Below, piece after piece: positions 11,700 through 22,900 of a stretch of 64,000 nt of DNA. Within the stretch, counting starts at the first letter, position 1; the number at the start of each line of letters is the position of its first letter. The notes under the pieces were generated by a model that worked only from the letters and a program-made list of their open reading frames with translations, searched no databases and was not told where the DNA came from. Location: NCBI GenBank assembly GCA_037074615.1, contig CM073558.1, forward strand, positions 10,106,001 through 10,170,000, written 5' to 3'. This DNA comes from Leucaena leucocephala (Eukaryota > Streptophyta > Magnoliopsida > Fabales > Fabaceae). Both the position numbers and the translations under genes were made by a program.

Positions 11700-12870
11700 A
11701 ATGTTCCATTACATATTTACAATTGAAATTGCAAGATATTGCTTTCAGGCTTATAACTCTTGTAATGAGATTTACAACTTGGATTTGTAACCTCAACAAT
11801 GAGATTTTTAACTTTCCCTAAGATATTTACAACTCTAAAATTGCAACATATTACTCCGGGTTTGTAGCTCATGCAATGGGATTTAAAACCTTAACAATGG
11901 GATTTGCAACTTTTTCTAAGACATTTACAACTCTCTAAGTAATTGCAATTGCTTTTGGGTTTGCAACTCCTCTAATAGTATTTGTAATTTCTCTAATTAG
12001 ATTTACAATCTTAACAATGAGATTTACAACCTCAACAATGAGATTTACAACTTTCCCTATGAAATTGCAACATATTGCTTTTGGGTTTGTAAATGCCATT
12101 GCTCATGTTGTAAATCCTATTGTAGGAGTTGTAAACCCTAAAGCCATTAGTTGCAAGTCCATTGATAGGTATAGCTGTTAATGTCTTAGGTGAAGTTGTA
12201 AATACCATTGCTCATATTGTAAATCCCATTGCAGGAGTTGTAAACCTCAAAGCCATTAGTTGCAATTCCTTTTATAGGTAAAGTTATTAATGTCTTAAGG
12301 GAAGTAGTAAATACCGTTGCTTATGTTACAAATCCCATTACATAAGTTACAAACCCAAATGCTATTATAGAGAGTTGCTAACGCCTTAAAGGAAGTTGTA
12401 TATACCGTTACTCATGTTGCAAATCTCATTGCATGAGTTGCAAACCCAAACATTATTACTCATAGGAATGTTGTTACAGAGAGTTGTTTATGCTTTAGGG
12501 GAAGTTGTAAATACCATTGATCATATTGCAAATTCCATTGCAGCAATTGCAAACCTAAAATCCACTACTTGTAAGTCTATTGATAGGTACAATTATTAAT
12601 ATCTTTGGGAAAGTTGTAAATACCGTTGTTGATGTTACAAATCTCATTGCATGAGTTATAAACCCAAACACTATTACTTATAGGAATGTTGTTACAGAGA
12701 TTTGTTAATGCCTTAGGGGAAGTTATAAATATTATTGCCCATGTTGCAAATCATATCATAGGAGTTAAAAAACCCCAAAGCCACTAATTGCAAGGCGGTT
12801 GATATGTACAATTGTTAATATCTTAGGGAAAGTTATAAATATCATTTCTCATATTACAAATACCATTGTA
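11700..12870 (+). repeat. Complex minisatellite of TTGTAAAT/TTGCAAAT units
   Basis: About 1.2 kb of short alternating units such as ATTTACAACTTTCCCTAAG, GTTGTAAATACCATTGCTC and CATTGCAGGAGTTGTAAACC. In the right half a higher-order period of about 90-110 bp is visible: TAAATACC-type landmarks near 12209, 12308, 12399, 12508 and 12617, with degenerate ones near 12730 and 12836. The units are diverged. The array abuts the DUF1191-like pseudogene. Confidence 0.8.
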
Positions 12871-12911
12871 GGCAATTCAATAATTATCAGCAATTTAGTT
12901 GACATAATATA

Positions 12912-15825
12912 TGTTACATCCTAATTTTTTTTCTATCTGTATAAGACTGATAGAGAAAAGAGGTTTGGAAGGGATTGTGACAATAAATAGAAAGAAAGAT
13001 AATGAGTAGACAAGGGTATAAAGTGAAAAACTTAAAAGTTTCATGATATAAAATGGAAGTAGACATAAACTTTGAGCTATTAAGTGTAATTATGAAAATT
13101 TGAGGGTCTAAAGTGTAATTTTGAAGAAGTTCAAGGGCAAAATATTAATTATAAAAAGTTGAGCCACAAAAGGCTCAAACTTGCTTGGAAATGTTTTGGC
13201 CCAAAATTGTTACCAATAAATAGAGAAAATTATTTTGATAAGTTTAATGGGACACAAAATTTTGATTTGAGGTCTCGATATATTGATATGAATTTATGAA
13301 ATTTAGAAATTATTACCGTATCTTCTGGACTTAAGAATCATATAAAATTTGATAGTAAATTCTTATAATTAATATAAAAATTTATGATACTAACAGAAGT
13401 CAACAAGGAGTCTCGTAGAATTAATTAGAGAATTTAACGTAAAATAGGACACCGATAAATGATTTGAAGATGTATGAATTTTTTTAACAGGACTTCTGGG
13501 TCTCAGAAAATTATGAAACTTTGCAAAAACTTTATTTTATACTAGGATAAATTTCTAAAAATGCTAAAATTATTAAAATAGCTCTATATAATTTATCTTA
13601 AAAATTAGGGTAATTTAAGGATATTAGTATAGGGAATTCCTTAGAATTTGTGTCAATTAGCCAATTGCACCCAATTTAGGCCTAATATGGTGTCACATGA
13701 AGGTCCAAGAAGCCAAGAAATTTATCATGTGGCTAGATGACTTTTCTAGGATATTTTAAAAAATTTAAAAAAGAAAGGTGACATGTGATAATGCAAGAAT
13801 GTGCAAGAAAAAAATCAAGATATAATGCAAGGTGGCATGTGAGGTGTCTTTGGTGAAACCCATACTAAGTGCAATAATACCACTTGGAAGCTAAATAAGA
13901 AAGGAAGAGTTTTGGCAGAATTAAGTTAATGATAGGAATTAAGAAACTAATGAGATTCAAGATTAAGGCATTGTAATAATTAGTTGAAGGAGAGGTAGAT
14001 TAGTCGAATGAACCTTGAAATTTCACTATAAATACCCCTTCCTCCTTCTCAATTTCGTGCACTTCGAGGACCCCTGAGGAAACCATCACAAAATGAAGAG
14101 ATAACTCAAAATAAGATCAAGGAGAAGCCACCCAAGCAAGTATCTAAGGTAAGCAATAATTTATAGTTTATTTATATGTATTTTGGAAGGATAAAATCTA
14201 GGTTTTAATGGATGGAAAATGGATTATTCCCTTGGAACCCTTGCTGTCCAAAATTCAAAGTTAGAGGGGGAAGAGGAAAATTAAGTTATAACTATGAAAT
14301 TGATGGATAAATGAGCTTGAATTAATGATTGGTTGTTGAATTGAATTGTGTTATTGACTTTACCATTGAAGAGGCCATTCTACCACCTACTGTACAAGAC
14401 CAAAAAGAATGAATTTCAATGATCTAATGCTTCCATTGAATTTAGACGATGAGTTTGTGTGGGATTAGATAGGTTTAGAACCTTAGAAGCATTGTAATTG
14501 AAAGATAATTTTTAATTCTTCTCTATTACTATTTACATGCATGAGAAGTAATTGGAATTTTATGATTTTGATATTTTTAATAGTTTTAAAATGAAAAATT
14601 GTATGGAATTAAGTAGAGAAACAAGTATTGTAAGTATTGGAATCAAAATGACAGTTTTTGAAAGAATTATGCAACACTTTTCAGTTCTGTCCAGTAGGCC
14701 ATGAAGGAGCTGAAATTTCTTGATTCTAAGCTAATAAATAGATTCAAAAGGTGAAATTGTGTAGGGTAAAGTGAAGGTATAAATTAATTCAAAGGACAAG
14801 ACAATTAACAACAGATTAAGAAAGATAGGGGTTATTTGATTAAGTTCAATGTCCTTATATGCCAATTTAATTGGATCATGATGAATGAATGAATATGTGA
14901 TGTTTAGGCTTTGTTTTGAAGACTCAAGAAGGAAGACACTTAACAATGAAAGAGGACAAGGAAAAGAATAAAATAAAATAAAACAATAAGATAGTAAACT
15001 ATCCTAAACTTGTATGTATTAGATATTATGCTTAGTTGTGCTATGGTTATGTTGAATTGTGTTGCATATGTTTTTATCATCGAAACTTCATTTCTATGAT
15101 TAATTTGGCCAATTGTATTTCCTATATTACATGGAAGCATGCATATTACACAATGTTAACACTTTCACAAGCAAGCACAGTATTTACATCAATGTATACA
15201 CTGTTTAGTACTATTTACTACTAAGATTTTTGCAAAAATCTCACCCCCTCCATGTCACCCTAATCCCAACAAGTTCTCCAAATAGGGAAGGAGATGAAGT
15301 TGCATGAAGAAAAGTTAGGGGATTGTATAGTATGATGATATATGAATTCATTATAGTTGTATTTAAGGTTGTAATGTACAATGTATGCTTAAAAGTAACA
15401 CAGTTGTAGCTATTTATGAAAAGTAGTAAATTATGGAATAAATTTATGAAATTTTATGGACATTTAGTTAACATGTCAAGTTTCTTTTTGACACTAAGAA
15501 TGCCTTATTTCGAAGTCTGTACAAAGAGAATAAATTTTTCAAAATCTGTTTTCCAGAAATTTTGACCAAATGAACAGTAAATTTTGACATCAGTGTTGAC
15601 TCAGTCTACTAGTCAATTGGTCCAAGGAAGTATTTTTTCCTTAAAGTAAATTATGTTAGCTTCAATTATCCTTTTAAACCACTAGATTTTAATTTTTTTT
15701 AGAATTAATTATAATTTTTTGAAGCTCGCCACTTAATATGGAACTACCATATGAATAGTAACTCATGTAAGTGATTCTAAATGTTACCGAATGATCTCTA
15801 AGACGTACAAAAGTAAGGTGTTACA
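12912..15825 (+). mobile_element. Probable long solo LTR (gypsy type)
   Basis: The segment begins TGTTACATCCTAATTTTTT and ends GTAAGGTGTTACA, termini of the TG...CA kind typical of large plant Ty3/gypsy LTRs. No pol domain lies inside or beside it. Inside is a promoter-like CTATAAATA (14026-14034), a plausible leader, and a consensus splice donor CTAAG/GTAAGC at 14148/14149, which fits an LTR with a spliced leader. The adjacent pentamers (ATATA left, AGACA right) do not match, so the boundaries rest on the termini alone. Confidence 0.45.
14026..14034 (+). promoter_or_regulatory. TATA box inside the long LTR-like segment
   Basis: CTATAAATA is followed about 30 bp later by a pyrimidine-rich start region and, at 14149, a GTAAGC donor. 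This is the layout of a transcribed LTR R-U5 region. No protein frame follows. Confidence 0.45.
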
Positions 15826-16378
15826 AGACACAATTTTGCTTTCGCAAACACAAATTGCAAATAACTCATACATAAGGATTTTATCTATGTTCGCTTTCTT
15901 ACACCACACATATCTACACATGCAATCGTTAGATGTATAAGGATTTCAAGTTCACAGTCTAGAGCAAATAGTTTTTTGCAAGAAAGGGGGATAAACGAAG
16001 AGAGGGAGAGGCATTGATATAGACTCCTTCCAACTGGATGGTGATGGTAATGGTGAACGAGAAGGTGAAGCTTCTAGAACAAAGTGTGGGAACTAGTAAT
16101 CGGGTCTATAGACAGGCATGAGTTTCATAATACTTTGCTGGTGATATGTGTCTACAAAGAAATATCAGTCTATTGCTATTGAAATTTACTGGAGCACTCA
16201 TTAAACTGTGAAAAAAGCAAAATGTTCTAGGCACAGATATGAAGCCTCCAAGATATACCAATGAAGTGTATTAGTCTGCTTTCTCAGACAAATATAAAGC
16301 TTCGGGAAGGTATGAGTCAAATAATGGTCGAGGATGAGATGCTTTGCGTTCTCAGCCTAATTCTGTCATTTTTTTCAA

Positions 16379-16470
16379 AAACTTTCAGGAATAATTTGGT
16401 CTTTTTACCTGAATTTACAAAAATTTTCAGGGATAATTTGGTCTTTTTACCTGAATTTACAAAAGGCAAA
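16379..16470 (+). repeat. 42-bp direct repeat
   Basis: Two adjacent copies of a unit containing AATTTGGTCTTTTTACCTGA lie in tandem with one or two differences. The open frame over them (16261-16500) looks fortuitous. Confidence 0.75.
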
Positions 16471-16594
16471 TTGGACCTCTTACTAAATCTGTCATTTTAG
16501 ATATTTATAAGCTTATTTTGTCATTTTCTAATTCAATTAGTCTTTTATTATCTTTTTTCCTTTAATTTATATTTTAAAAAAAATTGATACTGTA

Positions 16595-16775
16595 TCTAGG
16601 AAGCGCTACAACTCCCCTTAATTTACTTTTTTTCAAAATTAGGGAGTTGCAGCACTTGCCACAAAGTGCTACACCTCCTTCGTAAGAGAAGCGCTATAAA
16701 TCCTACTACCTTTTTTTTTTTAAAAAAAAAAGGACATAGTTGTAGCGCTTCCTTTTTGAAGTGCTCTAGAACTTG
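16595..16775. repeat. AGCGCT-containing imperfect inverted repeats
   Basis: GAAGCGCTACAACTCC, AGAAGCGCTATAAATCC and the opposite GTTGTAGCGCTTCC occur within 180 bp, with a T-run/A-run palindrome (16709-16732) between them. The ends can pair as a stem. I do not recognise the family. Confidence 0.5.
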
Positions 16776-17722
16776 TTTACTTTATTTTTTTAATTAATAT
16801 ATGTCAGATTGCATATCCTCTTTAAAAGTGCTACCTCTTATTATATTAATATTGTTTTCAACTCTAGTATCCCACCAGCTGCACACTAAATTCACTACCA
16901 ACGATCAAACCCTAAATACAGTCAGAAAGTGATGTGGAGGTACTTACGAGAAAATTTAACATGTACATAGTAATGAAGTTAAGGAAACAAGGCGTGATGA
17001 GAATTGTATAGTGACTAGTAAATGGTAGAAGGTATGTTGATGACTAACAGGTTATAATAGTAATTATGTGACAATATTTCATTGGAGAAATTTAGTATAT
17101 TAATTAAGTATGACTTACATAAGATAATGATTAGTTATGTATTAGTATAGACTATTTTGAGTTAATGCAAGGTGGAGTTGTTTATGTAACCCAGTATCCT
17201 CCTACTATGCCTACTTGAGACCGGTGAAAAACACTTAGCCTCGGCTTAAAAGAGGCCCAACGAATTGAGCATTTTTGGGTATGCCTACTTCTAGAGCAGG
17301 GCTAGGTATCAAATTGGATGCTTACCCATTTTATACTGCCAATAATATATATAATTTTATTTATATATACATATATTATTGTCATTGTAGCCTTTTTGTT
17401 GCCTTATTTTAATATATTATGGTTGAATATATTTTTTTTTCCCTTGTTCTATTAAGGATATTGTGTTAGACATATCATGATGTGTTTGATTATGGAATTA
17501 TTGTGAAAATTTGTGGACTATTAATATACATATATATGTTTTTCCAATATTGCAAGTTTTAGAATTATGAAATATATAATTGATGTTTAAAATATTGTTT
17601 ATTAGGTTTTAATTGCAATTCTCTCTTCATATTTGGTATTATGGGTAGGGATGTCATCACTTGGGAAGGGAAGTCCACCTTAACTAACCCGAAATAACTC
17701 TGCCTTTTCATGAGCAAGGGAG

Positions 17723-18494
17723 TAGGGCTGTGCACAATGCCCATGGCCCGTTATGCCCTGCCCAGCCCGCAAGAAAAATGCCCTGCCTAGCCCAATTTTT
17801 ACCGAGCAGGGCCGGGCATCGGGCTGCAAAATACAGCCCATGCATTTTTCGGGCTGGGCACCGGGCATAGGGGCTGCCCTGCCCTGCCCATGAGCACCCC
17901 TTCTTTTATTTTTTTTATTTTTCTCTATCTTAGAAGGGAGAATATGATAGCTACTGGTGACTATAAGGTAATTTCATAAATATAAGTAGGTAAGTTGTAT
18001 CTTTTAATATCTATAAATATACTAATTTTTTCTTTTTTTTTTAACTTTGTTAATTATCGTATGATTACATTACAAATTATAATTATTTATTTTATATTTT
18101 TAGATGCTTTATCTTTGTCAAGATTAGAAAGATTGATACAAAGTTATAATTACAAACCACTTAGATTTCAACGCTTATTTTTTATATGCAATGGATCTCA
18201 AGATTTTAATTATTATCTTTGTTCTCTTATTCTTAGTGAATTATAGATATTATTTAACTCTTAAAGACACATGAATATGATATTATTTTAGAAGTTCATA
18301 ATTACAGATTTTTTTCACAACATGAGCATGACATTACGACTTTGGCATGCCCAGCCTGCCCCTGCCCAGCCCGCTCATGCCCTGCCCAAAATTGTTAGGG
18401 CTTTTACCAGGCTGCAAAATGCAGACCATGCATTTTTTGGGCAGGGCACCGGGCAGGGGGTTGCCCTGCCCAACCCTGCCCATGCACACCCCTA
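17723..18494. mobile_element. Non-autonomous hAT-like element with GC-rich ends
   Basis: The ends are TAGGGCTGTGCA on the left and, inverted, TAGGGGTGTGCA on the right, typical hAT-type termini. A perfect 8-bp duplication CAAGGGAG flanks the element (17715-17722 and 18495-18502). About 170 bp at each end is very rich in GGGC/GCCC words against an AT-rich centre. These blocks (17730-17900 and 18335-18490) also match each other in direct orientation. No transposase is encoded, so it would need hAT transposase from elsewhere. Confidence 0.85.
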
Positions 18495-18594
18495 CAAGGG
18501 AGGATAGTGGGCTACAAATTGTAGCATGTTCATCCTTTGGGTTGGGCATTGGGCAGTGGCCATGCCGTACATGGATTTGGGGTAATATGTGTTT

Positions 18595-18612
18595 ATATAT
18601 ATATATATAAAC
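18595..18612. repeat. TA microsatellite
   Basis: A short (TA)n run of about 16 bp. No further function is visible. Confidence 0.8.
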
Positions 18613-19685
18613 ATGTGTATATTGAGGAAACTATAAATACACACAAAATAAGGAAGACAATAGTGTGTTAGCTTGGAAGGTAAAGTTAGGAAATGAAACG
18701 GTTACAAATTATAGAGTGAAATAGTAGTGGAAGAATTATTTAGCTGTAACAATTGAATTTTCTATATCAGAGGCTATGTTATGAATTGAGTGGAAGTATA
18801 ATACATAAAGTGTGATGGTATAATTACGAGGGTTAAACTGAGAATGTTTTATGCTTCCTAGAAAAGCATAGATTAAGATAGAGTGATATCAAAAGGATAT
18901 GTTAAAACAAGGAAGCAAATAATAATGAATAAAAGTTAAGGGAGACGAAACTAGTAAGAAAAGTAAAAAAGCATAGACAAAGATATAATAAGGCGAATTA
19001 GTAAACAGGCTAGAAGACCACAATGCATGTTAGCCCTAGAAGGACAAATTAATATTTTAGGACCAAAATCACTCTAATTGGTTAAGTGCAGCTCATGCTA
19101 TGAATTTTAAAATTTGAAATTGGGGGCAATGTAAGGGCAAAATTGACAGTGATGTTTCTAATCCACATGACCCAAGGCCCAGAAATTATTTTACACATTT
19201 TTTTATATAAAAGTTTTTGAAAAAAAGGTTAAGTTCACCCACGATTTAAAGTCAGGGCAAAATCTCCATTTCTCTTAAGCGATACCAATGTCAGGTAGGG
19301 CGAGCCGTATATTATTTTACACTAATAGAGGGATTCAGAGCATTGAATGGATAATTAAACTAACTGAATATAATTTTTTAGAATTAGTTAAGTTTTCAAA
19401 ATTAGACTAAAAATCTAGAAATATATGAATAGTAAAGAAAAAGGATTACGTTATAAATGCATGACTCTGTACTACTCCTTTATCCGCAGGCTATTCAAAT
19501 TTAACCTACAAGATGCTAATACAATATTTTTAAAAAAATGATATTAAAATTGAAAATAAATAAATTTGATCTGAAAAATCTAAAAAAAAAATTTAACAAA
19601 GAAGTAGAGAGATGAAAAGTGGAAAAGTCAATATACTAAATGGTTAAATGTTATATTATTTATCATTCAAAATATTACATTTAAA
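18613..19685. other. Downstream flank of EDD1, nothing recognised
   Basis: AT-rich sequence without recognisable genes or element ends. Some stretches resemble decayed retroelement DNA, but no motif supports a call. Confidence 0.45.
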
Positions 19686-19691
19686 TTTATT
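19686..19691 (-). other. Candidate poly(A) signal of EDD1
   Basis: AATAAA on the minus strand lies about 180 nt past the EDD1 stop codon, a normal distance for a plant 3' UTR. It is the clearest such hexamer after the stop. Confidence 0.5.
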
Positions 19692-19872
19692 TAATGAGGG
19701 AATAATGGTACATATAAATCACATGATACAGAAATTGCTACAAAATTTGCGAGACCAACTTTTCCTCTTCTTCCCCAGCAAAATAGTGTAGTTACCCAAC
19801 GAAAGAACAGGGAAAAGAAAACCAGTTTTCCTCCAAATGGTTCTCATCAAATAAATAATCTCTTGCTGATCC

Positions 19873-19971
19873 TTAAAATCCAGGTAAAACTGTAAGATCT
19901 GCTATTCCTTTAGGAAGTTCAGCAATTGCTTTAAGCATAGCTAACCTGTTCCTTCTGATTTTATCATCATC
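19873..19971 (-). CDS. EDD1: EDD1 terminal exon
   Basis: 99 nt coding DDDKIRRNRLAMLKAIAELP then KGIADLTVLPGF and TAA (19873-19875). The C-terminus matches the expected end of the family. Confidence 0.96.
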   Translation of the reverse strand, partial: DDDKIRRNRLAMLKAIAELPKGIADLTVLPGF

Positions 19972-22900
19972 CTACATGATGGCATAGCAAATAAGTGCAC
20001 ATTTTTCAAGTATATCCCGGAATATTTTTTATGCAACAAAAAACTAAAAGTAGATTTCAGAATAACGTATGCTTAAAATGGCTTGATTATTTGAATCAGA
20101 AGGAGTGCTAGTACTAAGACTATTGCAACAAGTTTGTCACTAGAATTCCATATAATCAGCAAAGAAAATGAACAATATTAAAATATGTGATTAAAAAAGT
20201 CAAAGAACGACAATTAAGAGACAAAGAATCAAAGATTTAAGACATCAATATAGCAATATGGTACATAAAAATAAAAAACAGGAGAACACTGTTATTTTGC
20301 CGTCTCTTTTAACATTTGTTGAAGTAATTGTTTTTGGTTCGAACCCTATAAATAATTGAAGATTATTTAGGTTTGAATAATTTGATATGTTATTCTGAAT
20401 AGAATGAGAGGTTATATAGAGTACAAGAGGATCAATTATTAATTAATGGATATTTGAATTTGAAATAACTAATCCCACAATATCCTGTAGTTATCCCGTA
20501 ATCTGCTACCACAATATCCTCCTATTGTTGTCCCATAATCTGCTCCCTAATATCAACATACAATATTTACAACTAATACTATTTACATAATTACTACAAT
20601 TCCCCTCAAGTTGAATCATAAATATTAATTATGTCCAACTTATATAAAAACCATTCGAACACCTCCTCTGAAGTCCTTTGGTAAGAATATAAGATAAGTG
20701 TAACTTGGAACATAGCATAAACAAATGATTCCATCTTCGACTTTCTCAAGTGTTCATCAACTTCAACATACTTGGTTATGGTATGCTGCACTGGGTTGAG
20801 AGCCATGCTAAAAGCTGCCTTGTTATGAAAAAAAAGTTTTAAAGGACAGTCAATTTGAAATTGTGCTTCTTTAGCTACTCTTTTCAGCCATAGGCATTCA
20901 AAATACCTTGAGGTAGATCTCTTAGTTCAGATTCAGCACTACTCTTGGCCACAAATTTTTGCTTCTGACTTTACCAAGTGACCAGGTTTCCCCACACAAA
21001 GGCACCAATGTTGATCTGCTATCCTCTTGGGCACCTGTCCAGTCAACATATATGTAAATCTCAACAATTCTGACATCATTCTTTTTGAAGAACAGTCCCC
21101 AGCCAGCTGTACCTTTAAGATACCCTAGAATTTTATAAACTGCAATCCATATGCTTTGTCTTTGGACAGTATATGTGCTGACTATCTGCACTTACTGAAA
21201 AAGCAATATCTGGTCAAGGATGTCAAAGGTAAATAAGCTTACCAACGAGCCTCTGAAATTGTCCTTTATCTACCGCTGCCTCCTCCTTTTCTTGTTTATT
21301 TCTTCGTGCTATTTCCTTTTTGGTCTTCCTAGGTTTCTTGATTTTCCTACTTTTCTTCATGGTGCTAATAGATACTTTGCTCGGTCTACAACCAAGCATC
21401 CCACTTTCCTTGGGTAAATCGAGGATATACTTACGTTGAGAAACACATTCTTCATTTAGACATTGCTACTTCTATACCTAGGAAATGTTCTAAGCCTCAC
21501 CAAATTCTAGAGAATAATCTTTCCTATAAGAATATGAGTGACGAATAGCCTCCCAACTTGCTTTGGCAATTGGGAGATACATGAAACTTCTCGAGTTAAG
21601 GAGATATAGCGTTCACCAACTAGGAGCAGACTAACAAATAATCTATCTTCTATTGGATCATGACTAGAGAAACATAATCGGATGGTACTAATATGTCTCT
21701 AGTTATATGACTAAACTTGCCGTGACCACCCACGTCAAATTCAATAGCTTGCACCCAATCCCTAAAATTTGTGAGGGTGAGTTATCTAAAACAATAGCTA
21801 TAGGAGATCCATCAAAGGCATGAGTTCAACTCGAAGGGAACCCCAACCTTCATAGGATCAATTGTTGATGACCATCTAGAGAAGCTGCCATTGCCGAGAA
21901 GACTTCCCAATAGGTACAACGCATAGTACCAAACTATCAAATTGAGCAAGTATCGTTTTGCTCTGATACCATGTAGATTATTTAGGTTTGAATAATCTAA
22001 TGCTTATTCTGAATAGAACCAGAGGTTATATAGAGTACAAGAGGATCTTCAACTATTAATTAGTTGAGATATTAATTTGAAAAAACTAATCCCAAAATAT
22101 CCTCCTATTGTTATCCTATAATCTGCACCCTAATATTATTAGCCTACAATTAATCCTATTTACATAATTACTAATAACAAAAATGAATTAATAAATAAAT
22201 AAATCGCTCTGTAAAATGCTCAAATTTGAGAGTAGTTCATGTTATAAAAGCTGAAATGCTGAGTTCTGATGACCTCAATGAGTTATTTCTAGACCAGGTT
22301 TGTGTTCAGTCCCTTTCTCTTAATTGCATAGGAAAGTTTATTAAAACAATATGCTATTATAATCTTTGGTCCCTCATCGTATGAATTTTAGATTTAGTCC
22401 CTTAAATTTTAAACCATAAGTTTTGGTTACTCAAATGGCAAAATGGTAAAGATATTTATTAAATTTTCAGGATTAATGTTTTAGATTGAACTAAACTTGA
22501 GGGACCAAATATTGTATTAACAATAAACAATTGTCCAACATTGACAAACAGAATTACTATAAGACAGTTCTTCAACTGAACTAGGTATTATAAATGCCAT
22601 AATATATCTAAGTACAAAGCTAACATACCACCATCACAAAGACATGGTTGAAGAAATCCTCAAGTGGCTGTATCAATTCAGATGAAACTTCAAAAAAAGT
22701 ATCGATATCAAGACCTGTACAGTGAAGGAAACTCCAATATCAAGGTTGATCGACAGATATGTATAGCAAATTCCCATTTCTAAGGAGAAAAACAATCTAA
22801 TTATATGAAAACAATAGCAAACCTGTCAGAGAAACAAAAATAGTCTGGCAAACACGTACGGAAATAATATTATCAAACATCAATAATACCTGGATTAATT

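Noticed and set aside
18322..18610. GC-rich overlapping open frames on both strands
   Set aside because: They arise from the GGGC/GCCC-rich ends of the hAT-like element, not from a gene.
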